From contig JAHEQA010000004.1 in NCBI GenBank assembly GCA_019561615.1, positions 42,867 to 106,866 of the forward strand: a DNA stretch of 64,000 nt. Direction: 5' to 3'. Every line of letters begins with the position of its first letter. Position 1 is the first letter of the stretch. Source of the DNA: Methanothermococcus sp. SCGC AD-155-E23. GTDB lineage: Archaea > AGJL01 > Methanococci > Methanococcales > Methanococcaceae. The notes below the pieces were generated by a model, which worked only from the letters and a program-made list of their open reading frames with translations, was not told the DNA's origin and did not search any database. The position numbers and the translations under genes were made by a program. Of this stretch, positions 15,205-27,100 are shown piece after piece.

Positions 15205-16380
15205 ATGATACTCTTTAAGGCCGACTACAGAAAGTACTCTGTTCCCCAGCTGGAGAGGTTGAGATTTAAGGAGGAGGACTTCTACAGGAGGTACAACCAC
15301 TGTGTACTACTACAGACCTGTAACAGGGTGGAGGTATACTTCGACCCAGAGGTTGAGAACCTAGAGGATCTAAAGGAGGACTTCAAAGACTTTGAATTGA
15401 TAGAGGGGGATGAGGCCATTCTCCACCTACTGAGGTTGGCTTCAGGACTTGAATCCATGATAGTTGGAGAGGATCAGATACTTGGCCAGATAAAAAAGAG
15501 CTACCACACTGCAAAGAGCTATGGAAAAACTACAAGGTATCTAGATACTGTCTTCCTTAAGAGCATCCATACAGGACAGAGGGTAAGGTCTGAAACTAAG
15601 ATTAACAGGGGGAAGGTATCCGTTGCAAGTGCCGCCATAGAACTCCTGGAGAAAACTGTGGGATTGGATAATAAAAATATCCTGGTGATAGGTGCTGGGG
15701 AGATAGGGACCCTGGTAGGTAAGGTACTCATAGAGAAGAAGATAAGAGCTATATTCGTTGCAAACAGAACATACGAGAGGGCTGAGAGACTGGCAAAGAA
15801 ACTGGGAGGGATGGCTGTACACTTTGACAAATTGAAGGAGGCCCTTAACTTCTGTGATATTATTATCTGTGCAACGGCATCACCCCACAAGATCCTGGAT
15901 AAGGAGATACTCAGGGATGTTAAAGGGGAGAAGATAATTGTAGATATTGCCAATCCAAGGGATGTAGATGACAACGTGAGGGAGCTTCCAAATGTTAAGC
16001 TGTACACCATAGACGACTTAAAACTTGTGGCCCAGGAGAACTTGGAGAGGAGAAAGAGGGAGATACCTGCTGTGGAGAGGATTATAGAGGAGGAGTTCTC
16101 CATCCTTAAAAGAAAGCTAGAAAAACTTAACCTTGAACATCTTATCAAGGACTATAGAAGTTATATAGAGGGGATAAGGAAGAGGGAGTTGGAGAAGGCC
16201 CTGAAAAAAATAAGATGTGGAAGGGATCCAGAGGAGGTTTTAATTAAGTTTTCAGAGGTGTTTGCAAAGAGGTTACTCCACGACTTCATAGAGGTTATAG
16301 AGAGGGATGGGATAGACAGGGATGTTTTAAGGGATATGGTCACCCTGTTAAAAAAGGGTAGTTATAAGGTGAAAAATTGA
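15205..16380 (+). CDS. hemA: Glutamyl-tRNA reductase HemA
   Basis: The 391-residue protein has the catalytic cysteine at 39 in LLQTCNRVEVYF, GLESMIVGEDQILGQIK in the catalytic domain and the NADPH-binding VIGAGEIGTLVGKV. A helical C-terminal dimerisation domain follows. It reduces Glu-tRNA(Glu) to glutamate-1-semialdehyde, the first step to tetrapyrroles and therefore to F430 and corrinoids. The F430 enzyme CfbC is at the right end of the window. GGTGTAAGG precedes the ATG. The stop overlaps the TTG start of pyrE (ATTGA). Confidence 0.96.
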   Translation: MILFKADYRKYSVPQLERLRFKEEDFYRRYNHCVLLQTCNRVEVYFDPEVENLEDLKEDFKDFELIEGDEAILHLLRLASGLESMIVGEDQILGQIKKSYHTAKSYGKTTRYLDTVFLKSIHTGQRVRSETKINRGKVSVASAAIELLEKTVGLDNKNILVIGAGEIGTLVGKVLIEKKIRAIFVANRTYERAERLAKKLGGMAVHFDKLKEALNFCDIIICATASPHKILDKEILRDVKGEKIIVDIANPRDVDDNVRELPNVKLYTIDDLKLVAQENLERRKREIPAVERIIEEEFSILKRKLEKLNLEHLIKDYRSYIEGIRKRELEKALKKIRCGRDPEEVLIKFSEVFAKRLLHDFIEVIERDGIDRDVLRDMVTLLKKGSYKVKN

Positions 16381-16913
16381 GGGATATAGAGAAGTTAAGG
16401 GAGAAGTTGATACACTTCTTAAAGGAGAGTGGATGTATTAAATTTGGGGACTTCCTCCTGTCCTCTGGAAGGAGGAGCAACTACTACGTAGATATTAAGA
16501 GGGCTGTTACAAATCCAGAGATATTAAAGATCATAGCAGAGATGATAGGACACTATATTAAGGGACTTGAGGGGAAAATTGGAGGGATTGAGTTAGGTTC
16601 TGTACCTATAGCCACTGCAGTATCCCTGGAGACAGGTAGGGAGCTGGTTATAATACGTAAAAAGCCCAAGGGCTATGGTACTGGAAAGATGGTGGAGGGG
16701 GAGTTAAGGGAGGGGGATAGAGTAATCCTCGTGGAAGATGTGACTACAACAGGGGGAAGTGTTATAAGGGCTGTAGAGGTGATCAGATCCCTGGGAGGGG
16801 TTGTAGATAAGGTGTTTGTAGTGGTGGATAGGGGAGAGGGGGCTAGGGAGAACTTGGGGAGAATTGGAGTTGAATTGATACCCCTGGTTACCGTGGATAA
16901 GTTGAAGGATTAA
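16377..16913 (+). CDS. pyrE: Orotate phosphoribosyltransferase PyrE
   Basis: The 178-residue protein has the PRPP-binding signature VILVEDVTTTGGSVIRAV and the N-terminal GDFLLSSGRRSNYYVDIK typical of PyrE. It joins orotate to PRPP to give OMP in pyrimidine synthesis. The start is a TTG at 16377 behind AAGGTGA, overlapping the hemA stop by 4 bp, so translation is coupled to hemA. Split carB genes of the same pathway are at 49870-53200. Confidence 0.93.
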   Translation: MRDIEKLREKLIHFLKESGCIKFGDFLLSSGRRSNYYVDIKRAVTNPEILKIIAEMIGHYIKGLEGKIGGIELGSVPIATAVSLETGRELVIIRKKPKGYGTGKMVEGELREGDRVILVEDVTTTGGSVIRAVEVIRSLGGVVDKVFVVVDRGEGARENLGRIGVELIPLVTVDKLKD

Positions 16914-16933
16914 TAATTCAATGAGGGCTCTCT

Positions 16934-17287
16934 ATGGAACCTTGGATCTTAAAGAAGAGAAGTAAATGCTACAACTGCGGCCAACTTGTAGACCATATAA
17001 TAGAGATCTACCCCAATCAGGTCTTTGTCAGGTGCTCCAACTGTAAAATTACCAGGTGCTATGTTATCAAGACCGTCTACATCGATAGAGGGGATGTAAT
17101 AGAGGAGGAGAAGGTTAAGAGATACCTTTACGATAACTGGTTGTTGGAGAAGGAGGCTGAATGCTCCAACTGTAAGAGACATACCTTCCACGATATTCTA
17201 ATTACAGTGGCAGGTGTATTCATACGATGTAGGAGTTGTAAATTCACAAGGTATTACAGGTTTTACGTGATATACAGGGAGGGGTAA
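16934..17287 (+). CDS. Duplicated zinc-ribbon protein, unknown function
   Basis: The 117-residue protein consists of two similar halves, each with two CxxC pairs: CYNC and CSNC in the first, CSNC and CRSC in the second. Each second pair is followed by a similar basic-aromatic stretch (KITRCYVIKTVYI and KFTRYYRFYVIYR). This is an internal duplication of a one-zinc ribbon. No catalytic motif is visible; nucleic-acid or protein binding is the likely use. It lies 20 bp after pyrE and is probably in the hemA-pyrE operon. GAGGGCTCTCT precedes the ATG. Confidence 0.7.
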   Translation: MEPWILKKRSKCYNCGQLVDHIIEIYPNQVFVRCSNCKITRCYVIKTVYIDRGDVIEEEKVKRYLYDNWLLEKEAECSNCKRHTFHDILITVAGVFIRCRSCKFTRYYRFYVIYREG

Positions 17288-17293
17288 AGATAG

Positions 17294-17313
17294 TTGTGCG
17301 TTTTTGCACACAA
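17294..17313. promoter_or_regulatory. Inverted repeat just upstream of the cdc48 TATA box (candidate operator)
   Basis: TGTGC (17295-17299) and GCACA (17306-17310) are perfect inverted copies six bases apart. A second alignment pairs TTGTG with CACAA (17294-17298 with 17309-17313). The repeat ends about 9 bp before the TATA box, where an archaeal activator or repressor could bind. It might instead be a hairpin at the end of the preceding transcript, although no T-tract typical of a terminator follows. Confidence 0.45.
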
Positions 17314-17321
17314 AAACAAAG

Positions 17322-17331
17322 TATTTATATA
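17322..17331 (+). promoter_or_regulatory. TATA box of cdc48
   Basis: TATTTATATA, about 90 bp ahead of the start codon, is a good TATA box and implies a leader of roughly 65 nt. Confidence 0.55.
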
Positions 17332-17410
17332 GAAGTTCAAAGGCATAGTTATCACAAAGTAAGTTATATAAAATCTAAGATTAATAGTCTTATAATGTAT
17401 TTTTATTTGA

Positions 17411-19618
<2,208 letters not shown>

Positions 19619-19628
19619 TACCTCTTTT

Positions 19629-20312
19629 TTACCCTTCTAACATACTTTTAAACATTTTAAGTCCATCTGTGGAACCAAGTATTTTCTCCGAAGCTCTCTC
19701 GGGGTGGGGCATCAGTAGAACACAGTTACCCCTCTCGTTGCATACCCCAGCTATGTTATCTATGGAACCGTTGGGATTTGCATCCTCTGTTATCTCCCCA
19801 TCTTCGTTACAGTACTTAAATACAATCATCTTTTTCCTGTACATCTCCTGAAGACCATCTTCGTCTATGTAGAACCTTCCCTCCCTATGGGCTATAGGCA
19901 TCCTTATAACCTCTCCTTTTTTATACCCCCTTGTAAAGGGTGTTTTGTTGTTCTCCACTCTAAGGTAGACCCACTTGCATATAAATCTCCAGTTGATATT
20001 GTTTGTCATTGCACCCTTTGAAAATCCAGCTTCCAATCCAATCTGGGCACCGTTACATATACCTAAAACTGGTTTTCCCATATCAATCATCTTTCTCAGT
20101 CCCTCTATTACAGGGGTCCTTGCACCTATGGCACCGGCCCTGAGGTAGTCTCCATAGGAGAAACCTCCAGGGATAACTGCACCGTCAAATCTACTTAGAT
20201 CCCTCTCAGTAAACCATACAATCTCTGGATTCCCCCCTGCCAGTTTGATACTACGGGAGACATCCTCCTCACAGTTGGTACCTAGGAACTTTATCACAGC
20301 TATATTCTTCAT
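19629..20312 (-). CDS. purQ: Phosphoribosylformylglycinamidine synthase, glutaminase subunit PurQ
   Basis: A class I glutamine amidotransferase of 227 residues. The nucleophile is Cys86 in GICNGAQ, with His203 and Glu205 in LMPHPERASE completing the triad. It supplies ammonia to PurL for FGAM formation in purine synthesis. The start follows AAGGTGTGAGAG. It converges on cdc48 (10-bp gap), is divergent from leuS and has no partner on its strand in the window. Confidence 0.96.
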   Translation of the reverse strand: MKNIAVIKFLGTNCEEDVSRSIKLAGGNPEIVWFTERDLSRFDGAVIPGGFSYGDYLRAGAIGARTPVIEGLRKMIDMGKPVLGICNGAQIGLEAGFSKGAMTNNINWRFICKWVYLRVENNKTPFTRGYKKGEVIRMPIAHREGRFYIDEDGLQEMYRKKMIVFKYCNEDGEITEDANPNGSIDNIAGVCNERGNCVLLMPHPERASEKILGSTDGLKMFKSMLEG

Positions 20313-20400
20313 CCTCTCACACCTTTAAGATATTATACCCCTAAATATTATAAGTAGGCTTGAAATAAAAATAACTATCACAATTAACGACGGGATAGCT

Positions 20401-23265
20401 ATGGCAGTAGATTTCGTTAAAATCAGTGAGAAGTGGCAGAAGAGATGGGAGAAGGATAAGATATTCCAGGTAGATGGAGGAGATCCAGAGGATAAGAACA
20501 AGTTTTTTATCACTGCAGCCTTTCCCTACCTTAACGGTGTACTCCACGCTGGACATCTAAGGACATTCACCATACCAGAGGTTGTTGCAAGGTATCAGAG
20601 GATGAAGGGTAAGAGGGTACTCTGGACCATGGGATACCATGTAAGTGGAACACCTATACTAGGTCTGGCAGAGCTAATAAGGAAGAGGGATGAGAGGACA
20701 CTAAAGGCCTACAGTGAATTGCACAAGATACCCATGGAGGTACTTCTAAAGTTGGATACTCCAGAGGCTATAGTGGAGTACTTCTCCAAGAGGGCAACTA
20801 GAGCCTTTAAGAAGATGGGGTTCTCCTTTGACTGGAGGAGGAACTTTACAACAGACGATGAAACCTTTAAGAAATTTGTAGAGTGGCAGTTTCTAAGGTT
20901 GAAGGAGAAGGGCTATATAAGAAGAGGTTCCCACCCAGTGAGATACTGTCCAAGTTGTGACAACCCAGTGGAGGATCACGACCTCCTAGAGGGGGAGGAT
21001 GCAACACTTGTCGAGTATATACTTATCAAGTTTAAGGGTAAGATAGAGTTAGATGGGAGGGAGGAGGAGTGTATAGTACCTATGGCTACCCTTAGACCAG
21101 AGACTGTCTTTGGAGTGGTAAATGCCTGGGTAAATCCAGAGGGTAAGTATGTGGTGGCCAAGGTGTACATGGAGGTTGAGGAGGGTAAATTGGAGTATAG
21201 GGGGATATGGATAGTAAGTGAGGAGGCTGCCGAGAAGTTGAGAAATCAGGGTAGAGTTGTAGAGGTGATTAAGGAGATTAAAGGGGAGGAACTTGTTGGG
21301 AAGACTGTTGTAAACCCTGTAAACAACAGGGAGGTGCCAATATACCCTGCTAAATTTGTAGATACCTCTGTGGGGACAGGGTTTGTCATGAGTGTCCCTG
21401 CCCATGCACCCTACGACTACGTAGCCCTCAGGGACTACTATAGAAGTATAGGGAGGGAGTTAAAGGAGGAGGATCTCATACCCCTTATAAAGTTGGAGAA
21501 CTACGGGAAGTACCCTGCAAAGGAGATTGTAGAGAGGATGGGTATAAAGAGCCAGGAGGAGAGGAAGAAGTTGGAGGAGGCCACATCTAAAATCTACAGA
21601 GAGGAGTATCACAAGGGGGTACTTAACGAGAACTGTGGGGAGTACAGTGGTATGCCTGTTAAAGAGGCTAAGGAGATCATAACAAGGGATCTCCTAGAGA
21701 GGGGGATTGGAGAGATACTTTACGAGTTTTCAGAGCCCAATGTTATCTGTAGATGTGGGACTAGATGTATTGTGAAGTTAGTTAAGGGTCAGTGGTTTAT
21801 TACCTACTCAGATGAGAAGTGGAAGAAATTAGCCCATAGATGTGTAGATATGATGGAGTTCATTCCAGAATCCCTTAGGAAGGAGTTCCACAACAAGATA
21901 GACTGGATGAAGGATAAGGCATGTGCCAGGAGGAGGGGACTTGGTACAAGGCTGCCCTTTGACAGGGAGTGGGTTATAGAGAGTCTATCAGACAGTACCA
22001 TCTATATGGCCTACTACACCATAGCAAAGACTATAAATATACACAACATTAGGGAGGAGCAACTACTACCTCAACTCTTCGACTACATATTCTACGGTAG
22101 GGGAGATATAGAGGAGATCTCAAAAATGACTGAGATCCCCAGGGAGCTTATAGAGGAGATGAGGAGGGAGTTCCTATACTTCTACCCCCTAGACTGGAGG
22201 TGCTCCGCCAAGGACCTTATATCCAACCACCTAACCTTTATGATATTCAACCATGTAGCCCTCTTCCCAGAGGAGTTCTGGCCTAGAGGTATAGTGGTAA
22301 ATGGATATGTAACTATAGAGGGTGAGAAACTTTCAAAGTCCAAGGGACCTCTACTTCCAATGGAGGAAGTTGCAGAGAAGTATGGACCAGATGTTGGAAG
22401 GTTCTACATCACCACATGTGCAGAGCTCCCCCACGATGCAGATATAAAGTTTAAGGAGATGGAGAAGGTTAGGGATAATTTGGAGAGATTCTATCACTTT
22501 GCCCAGGAGTTGGTGGATGTCTCTTCAGAGGATATTAACTATGAGGATTTAAGTATTATAGACAGGTGGCTCCTCCACAGACTCCATAAGGCTATAAAAC
22601 TTGCAGATGAGTCCTACAGTACCTTCCAACTTAGGAAGGTAGGTGTACTCTTCTACCAGTTGATCAACGACTTAAAATGGTATAGGAGGAGAGGTGGAGA
22701 TAACAGGGAGCTGCTGAGGTTGGTGGTAGAGACATGGGCAAAGATCCTGGCTCCAATGACACCTCACCTCTGTGAGGAGATATGGGAGCTTTTTGGGAAG
22801 AAATCCTATATCTCCCTGGAGACCTTCCCAGTGGCAGAGGATAGATATATAGATGATACCCTGGAGTTGGGAGAGGAGTTTTTAGCCTCCACCATAGAGG
22901 ATATAAGGAGGATAATTGAGATAGCAAAGATAAAACCTAAAAAGATATACCTTTACACCGCAGATCCCTGGAAGTACCAGGTACTTAAAATAATGAATGA
23001 GAACAGGGACAAGAGTGCTAAGGAGTTAATATCTATAGTGATGAAGGATCCAGAGCTTAGAAGGTATGGAAAAGAGGTAGTAAAACTGATAAGGGAACTT
23101 ATGGAGATGGGTGTGAAACCTGTCATCGATGAAGAGAAGATACTTAGAGATGGTAAGTCCCTAATTGAGAGGGAGTTTGGATGTGAGGTTATAATAAATG
23201 GTGAGGATAAGGGGAATAAGAAGAGACAGGCTATACCCTACAGGGTGGCTATATATCTGGAATAA
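20401..23265 (+). CDS. leuS: Leucyl-tRNA synthetase, archaeal type
   Basis: The 954-residue class Ia synthetase has the HIGH-like motif HAGH at residues 49-52 (YLNGVLHAGHLRTF) and the KMSKS-like EKLSKSKGP near residue 645. The CP1 editing domain contains GTGFVMSVPAHAPYDY. A zinc-ribbon CPSCDNPVEDHD and a second cysteine cluster CRCGTRC are also present, as is usual for archaeal/eukaryotic LeuRS. It charges tRNA-Leu and hydrolyses mischarged products. The stop codon is immediately followed by the stop of the convergent mptD gene, with no gap. Confidence 0.97.
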   Translation: MAVDFVKISEKWQKRWEKDKIFQVDGGDPEDKNKFFITAAFPYLNGVLHAGHLRTFTIPEVVARYQRMKGKRVLWTMGYHVSGTPILGLAELIRKRDERTLKAYSELHKIPMEVLLKLDTPEAIVEYFSKRATRAFKKMGFSFDWRRNFTTDDETFKKFVEWQFLRLKEKGYIRRGSHPVRYCPSCDNPVEDHDLLEGEDATLVEYILIKFKGKIELDGREEECIVPMATLRPETVFGVVNAWVNPEGKYVVAKVYMEVEEGKLEYRGIWIVSEEAAEKLRNQGRVVEVIKEIKGEELVGKTVVNPVNNREVPIYPAKFVDTSVGTGFVMSVPAHAPYDYVALRDYYRSIGRELKEEDLIPLIKLENYGKYPAKEIVERMGIKSQEERKKLEEATSKIYREEYHKGVLNENCGEYSGMPVKEAKEIITRDLLERGIGEILYEFSEPNVICRCGTRCIVKLVKGQWFITYSDEKWKKLAHRCVDMMEFIPESLRKEFHNKIDWMKDKACARRRGLGTRLPFDREWVIESLSDSTIYMAYYTIAKTINIHNIREEQLLPQLFDYIFYGRGDIEEISKMTEIPRELIEEMRREFLYFYPLDWRCSAKDLISNHLTFMIFNHVALFPEEFWPRGIVVNGYVTIEGEKLSKSKGPLLPMEEVAEKYGPDVGRFYITTCAELPHDADIKFKEMEKVRDNLERFYHFAQELVDVSSEDINYEDLSIIDRWLLHRLHKAIKLADESYSTFQLRKVGVLFYQLINDLKWYRRRGGDNRELLRLVVETWAKILAPMTPHLCEEIWELFGKKSYISLETFPVAEDRYIDDTLELGEEFLASTIEDIRRIIEIAKIKPKKIYLYTADPWKYQVLKIMNENRDKSAKELISIVMKDPELRRYGKEVVKLIRELMEMGVKPVIDEEKILRDGKSLIEREFGCEVIINGEDKGNKKRQAIPYRVAIYLE

Positions 23266-23640
23266 TTATTTCTCCTCTATTTTTTCAACGTACATAAGTG
23301 GATAATTTAATTCTTCAATATACTTCAACCTTAGAGAGGCTACTGTGTTCTCCACCTTTACCTTCAACTTAACATCTAACATCTTCCCCTCCAGGGATAT
23401 GTACTCATCCTCCTTTAAATCCCCAACTATTTTCACCGATATATCCTGGACACAGGGTTGATTCCTCATGGATTCCTCTATAGCCCTCTCCAGTATCTCC
23501 CTGTTCTTTAAACTTACAGGGGTGCCTACAAATTGATGAAAGAGGGCTCCCAGGGTGATACCCCCTTCAAATACTGCCCTCTCCCTAGGGGTGAGGTTTT
23601 TAAAATAGCTTTTAAATAGCTCTCTCTCCTCCACCCTCAT
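23266..23640 (-). CDS. mptD: Archaeal dihydroneopterin aldolase MptD
   Basis: The 124-residue protein shows the archaeal DHNA family signature VFEGGITLGALFHQFVGTP (residues ~24-42), including the conserved Glu in FEGG. MptD (characterised in M. jannaschii) cleaves 7,8-dihydroneopterin to 6-hydroxymethyl-7,8-dihydropterin on the way to methanopterin. It is unrelated to bacterial FolB. It is the last gene of a six-gene operon headed by GTP cyclohydrolase III. MptN, a later methanopterin enzyme, is at 39802-40674. GGTGTATACTG precedes the ATG. Confidence 0.88.
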   Translation of the reverse strand: MRVEERELFKSYFKNLTPRERAVFEGGITLGALFHQFVGTPVSLKNREILERAIEESMRNQPCVQDISVKIVGDLKEDEYISLEGKMLDVKLKVKVENTVASLRLKYIEELNYPLMYVEKIEEK

Positions 23641-23656
23641 CAGTATACACCAGAGT

Positions 23657-25606
23657 TTATCTAACCTTACTCCCTACAGGTATATCCCTGTCAGGTACTA
23701 GGAGTGCTACATTCTCCTCTCCTCCTGCCAGTATCATACCCTGGGACTCTACACCACATAACTTGGCAGGTTTTATATTACAGAGTACTACTACCTTCTT
23801 ACCTATAAGTTCCTCTGGGGTGTAGTGACCCTTTATACCTGCAACTATCTGTCTCTTCTCATCTCCAATGTCCACTATCAACTTTAAAAGCTTCTTTGAT
23901 TTAGGTATCTCCTCTGCCTCCAGTATCTGACCTATTCTAAGATCTAGTTTTCCAAAGTCTTCAATTGTTATCATACTCTCCTCCTTTTTATCTTTAATAT
24001 TGAGAATCTCCCTCTTAGCCCTTTCTACCTCTTTATCCTCTACTTTTTTAAATACAACCTTTACCTTCTTTAACTCCCTACCCCTTACCTCTAGATCCAA
24101 CTCCTCATTCATGATGTCCAGGATTTCCATACACTTGTTAGGCATGAAGGGGTAGAGAAGGTACACTATGTACTTCACAGCAACACCACAGGTGTAAAGG
24201 ATCTCCTCAAGTCTCTCCTTCTCCTTAACATTCCAGGGTTCCATCCTTTGGAAGTAGTTGTTACCCTCCTGTGCAAGGTGGATAATATCCATAAGTGCCT
24301 CCTTGAAGTTAAACTCCATTATGTGTCTATGGTATCTCTCCCTTATCTCCTCACATCTCTCCATTAATTTTAAGTCTTCCTCCTTTAACCTCTCCCTCTC
24401 TACCTTTACCATCCTCTTGAATTTCCTGTGGGTAAATACAAGTGTCCTGTGAATGAAGTTCCCTATAATTGCAATTAACTCAGTGTTTATCCTCTTCTGA
24501 AACTCCTCAAAGGAGAAATCACAGTCCTTGTTCAGAGGGGCGTTAATCATGAGGAAGTATCTAAGGTAATCTGGATGGAAGTACCTGACAAAGTCCTTCA
24601 CCCATACAACCCATCTCTTACTTGTACTCATCTTTTTCTTCTCCAGGGTTAGATAGCCTCCACTTATTATGGAGGTTGGAAGGTTGTATTCCCCATGGGC
24701 TATTAACATACCTGGCCAGAAGACTGAATGATGAATGACGATATCCTTTCCTATGAAGTGCCATATATTCACATCTTTACCTCTCTCCTTCAACCAGTAA
24801 TCCTTCCATATATCCCCCAACATCTTTGTAAAGGATATGTATCCAATTGGTGCCTCCAGCCATACGTACATAACCTGGCTACTGTCATCTGGTAGTGGAA
24901 CACCCCACTCCATATCCCTGGAGATGTCCCAGTCATGGAGTTCCTCTATCCATCTGTAGGCCATATTTTTAACGTAATCTGGCATCTTGGAGTTTTTAAT
25001 GTACTCCCTTAACTCCTTAGCCAGGGCACTTAATTTAAAGAATCTATGTTTAGTCCTCCTTATCTCCGGGGTACCTTTACAGATTACACAGTAGGGATCT
25101 ATCAACTTGGTAGGTTCTAGATGCCTTCCACATACCTCACAGTGATCTCCCCTGGCCTCACCTTTACAGTAGGGGCAGATACCCTCTACATATCTATCTG
25201 CTAAGAACTTCTTACAATGGGGACAGTAGAATTGCTCAATCTCCTTCTCGTAGATATAGCCATTCTCCTTTAATTTTAGATAGAACTCCTGGGCAGTCTT
25301 TATATGGATGTCACTGTGGGTCTTCCCAAAACTGTCATACTCAATACTTAAACTATCAAGATCCCTCTTTATCTCCCTGTGATACCTGTTTACAATCTCC
25401 TCGGGACTGACACCCTCCCTCTCTGCTATGATGGTAATTGGAACCCCGTGGTTGTCAGTACCTCCAACGTGTATGACCTCCTTACCTATCATCTTCAGGT
25501 ACCTTCTCATAACATCTGCAGGTATGTAGGTACTTCTCACATGTCCTAGATGTAGTGGCCCGTTGGTATATGCCAGGGCACTTGTAATTAAGTACTTCTC
25601 ACCCAT
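23657..25606 (-). CDS. metG: Methionyl-tRNA synthetase with C-terminal tRNA-binding domain
   Basis: The 649-residue protein has HLGH at residues 19-22 ([12 protein letters not shown]) and a KMSKS-like KKMSTSKRW. Two zinc knuckles are formed by CPHC/CPYC and CEVC/CVIC. The last ~110 residues form the Trbp111-like OB-fold domain ([20 protein letters not shown]). The start ATG overlaps the end of the pantoate kinase gene by 8 bp and is preceded by GAGGGAAATC, so translation is probably coupled. Confidence 0.97.
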   Translation of the reverse strand: MGEKYLITSALAYTNGPLHLGHVRSTYIPADVMRRYLKMIGKEVIHVGGTDNHGVPITIIAEREGVSPEEIVNRYHREIKRDLDSLSIEYDSFGKTHSDIHIKTAQEFYLKLKENGYIYEKEIEQFYCPHCKKFLADRYVEGICPYCKGEARGDHCEVCGRHLEPTKLIDPYCVICKGTPEIRRTKHRFFKLSALAKELREYIKNSKMPDYVKNMAYRWIEELHDWDISRDMEWGVPLPDDSSQVMYVWLEAPIGYISFTKMLGDIWKDYWLKERGKDVNIWHFIGKDIVIHHSVFWPGMLIAHGEYNLPTSIISGGYLTLEKKKMSTSKRWVVWVKDFVRYFHPDYLRYFLMINAPLNKDCDFSFEEFQKRINTELIAIIGNFIHRTLVFTHRKFKRMVKVERERLKEEDLKLMERCEEIRERYHRHIMEFNFKEALMDIIHLAQEGNNYFQRMEPWNVKEKERLEEILYTCGVAVKYIVYLLYPFMPNKCMEILDIMNEELDLEVRGRELKKVKVVFKKVEDKEVERAKREILNIKDKKEESMITIEDFGKLDLRIGQILEAEEIPKSKKLLKLIVDIGDEKRQIVAGIKGHYTPEELIGKKVVVLCNIKPAKLCGVESQGMILAGGEENVALLVPDRDIPVGSKVR

Positions 25607-26426
25607 GATTTCCCTCGTATATTCTACAGGTTATAGGGTTTCTAAGTATAGATAGGACATCCTCTATCTCCTCCTCTGTACATAGGACAAAGAGGGTGTT
25701 TCCAAGCATGGCCTGGGAGGCTCCCCTGGTAAAACTAAGATCCTCACATAGGGAGAGTATCTCCTCAGATGCCAAACCACTCTCCCTTGCAAATGTATAG
25801 GATAGTCTCATGAAGTTCTCCAACGTTGGATCCTTTAATATCTCTTTTAAAAGTCTACTCCCTACCCTGTTTATCCTCTCAATCCACCTGGGATCCTCTA
25901 TAATATCCCTGGTCTCCTTCCTTCCAAGTACCTCGAGGACTATATAGTATCTCTCCCCCTCCCCTATATTAATTTTCTTTACCTCTGGAGGAAAACCTGG
26001 TTTCCTCCTTATGACAAATCCTCCAAAGTACTGGCCTATTACATCTCCAAGGCCAGTTCCACATCTCACCTCACTTATATGGGCTACCTTCAACAACTCC
26101 AACTCATCCCTCTGGGGATCTACCACCCTCCCTAACTCGTAGGCACATCCCAGGGCACAGGCTCCAGAGATACCTAAACCACAACCTAGGGGAAGTTGGG
26201 ACCTATGTATAACGTCGTACCCCTCTACACCTATATTTTTCATAACCTCCCTGGTAGGGCATAGATCCATCTCCCTACCGTTGAAGTATATCCTTCCCTT
26301 ACCTCTTCTCACCTCTGTAATCACCCCCCTATCCACAGTTATCCCTGCCCCAGTTGAACCTGTCTTTAGAGGATCCCTATCCCTGTGTATGGTAAAGAAC
26401 CCTGTGATATGCCCAGGGATATACAT
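25599..26426 (-). CDS. Pantoate kinase (GHMP family, coenzyme A biosynthesis)
   Basis: The 275-residue GHMP kinase begins [14 protein letters not shown], the start typical of archaeal pantoate kinase, and has the ATP loop [15 protein letters not shown]. It phosphorylates D-pantoate to 4-phosphopantoate, the archaeal order of CoA synthesis that replaces bacterial PanC/CoaA. The ATG at 26426 is preferred over a GTG nine codons earlier: AAGGTAAT is well placed before the ATG, whereas the GTG would overlap the upstream gene with no good site. It lies between thymidylate synthase and metG. Confidence 0.88.
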   Translation of the reverse strand: MYIPGHITGFFTIHRDRDPLKTGSTGAGITVDRGVITEVRRGKGRIYFNGREMDLCPTREVMKNIGVEGYDVIHRSQLPLGCGLGISGACALGCAYELGRVVDPQRDELELLKVAHISEVRCGTGLGDVIGQYFGGFVIRRKPGFPPEVKKINIGEGERYYIVLEVLGRKETRDIIEDPRWIERINRVGSRLLKEILKDPTLENFMRLSYTFARESGLASEEILSLCEDLSFTRGASQAMLGNTLFVLCTEEEIEDVLSILRNPITCRIYEGNHG

Positions 26427-26431
26427 AGGGA

Positions 26432-27100
26432 TTACCTTAAGTACTGTAGACACTCTGGGAAGTACTTGGCTATGTAGTCGTAGTCCCTCTCGATGTAGAT
26501 GTGCATACTTACACTGTGATGGGTGTAGCTTCCATACTCTACTCCAAGGTTCTCAGCTACCATCTCTCCCAGGGCTATCAATCCAAGGGCGTTGGCGTGA
26601 TAGGCCAGTAGTAAATCGTTACTCCTAAAGAGTACTGTCTGATGGAGTTTGTTATCCCTTATAAGAAATTGAATGTACTGGAGACAGGGGACACTACCTC
26701 TCTTCCTCTTACTTACCTCTATGTCAATAAGGGGTTGCCAGGTTATTGCCAGGGCCCTCCTGGAGTTCCTCTCCTCCCTCAATTTTTCCAGGATATAACT
26801 TATCTGATCCACCTGAGTACCATTTACAGGATACTTGAAGAGTCTACTGTGGTAGTCGTAGGAGAATTTGTTCTCAGAACCGTAAAGTAGGTTTTTAGTG
26901 TACTGCTCCACTGCATTCCTTCCCAGGGGATACCTTGGACTTATACTCTTTAACTTGGGATTGGTTATCTCCACTACAACATTTCTTATCTCCCTACATA
27001 GGTCTCCATCTTCAGTGACCATGTCCTCCCCCTTCTCCAACACCTCCCTAACAAGGTACTCGTAACTGGCCCTTACCGAGGGTTTTCTAATGGCAAGCAT
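26432..27100 (-). CDS. thyA: Archaeal thymidylate synthase
   Basis: At 222 residues this is the short methanogen form of ThyA. Catalytic Cys139 is in the motif RGSVPCLQYIQF, and the nucleotide-binding segment FRSNDLLLAYHANALGL follows. It methylates dUMP to dTMP with a tetrahydropterin one-carbon donor, presumably a tetrahydromethanopterin derivative in methanogens. GAGGAGGACT precedes the ATG. The start overlaps the end of the TIM-barrel gene by 14 bp, and the dUTPase that supplies its substrate is at 61106-61576. Confidence 0.9.
   Translation of the reverse strand: MLAIRKPSVRASYEYLVREVLEKGEDMVTEDGDLCREIRNVVVEITNPKLKSISPRYPLGRNAVEQYTKNLLYGSENKFSYDYHSRLFKYPVNGTQVDQISYILEKLREERNSRRALAITWQPLIDIEVSKRKRGSVPCLQYIQFLIRDNKLHQTVLFRSNDLLLAYHANALGLIALGEMVAENLGVEYGSYTHHSVSMHIYIERDYDYIAKYFPECLQYLR

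Noticed and set aside
17291..17313. Rho-independent-type terminator after the zinc-ribbon gene
   Set aside because: The hairpin is short and is followed by A-rich rather than T-rich sequence on the plus strand, so an operator is preferred, though not proven.
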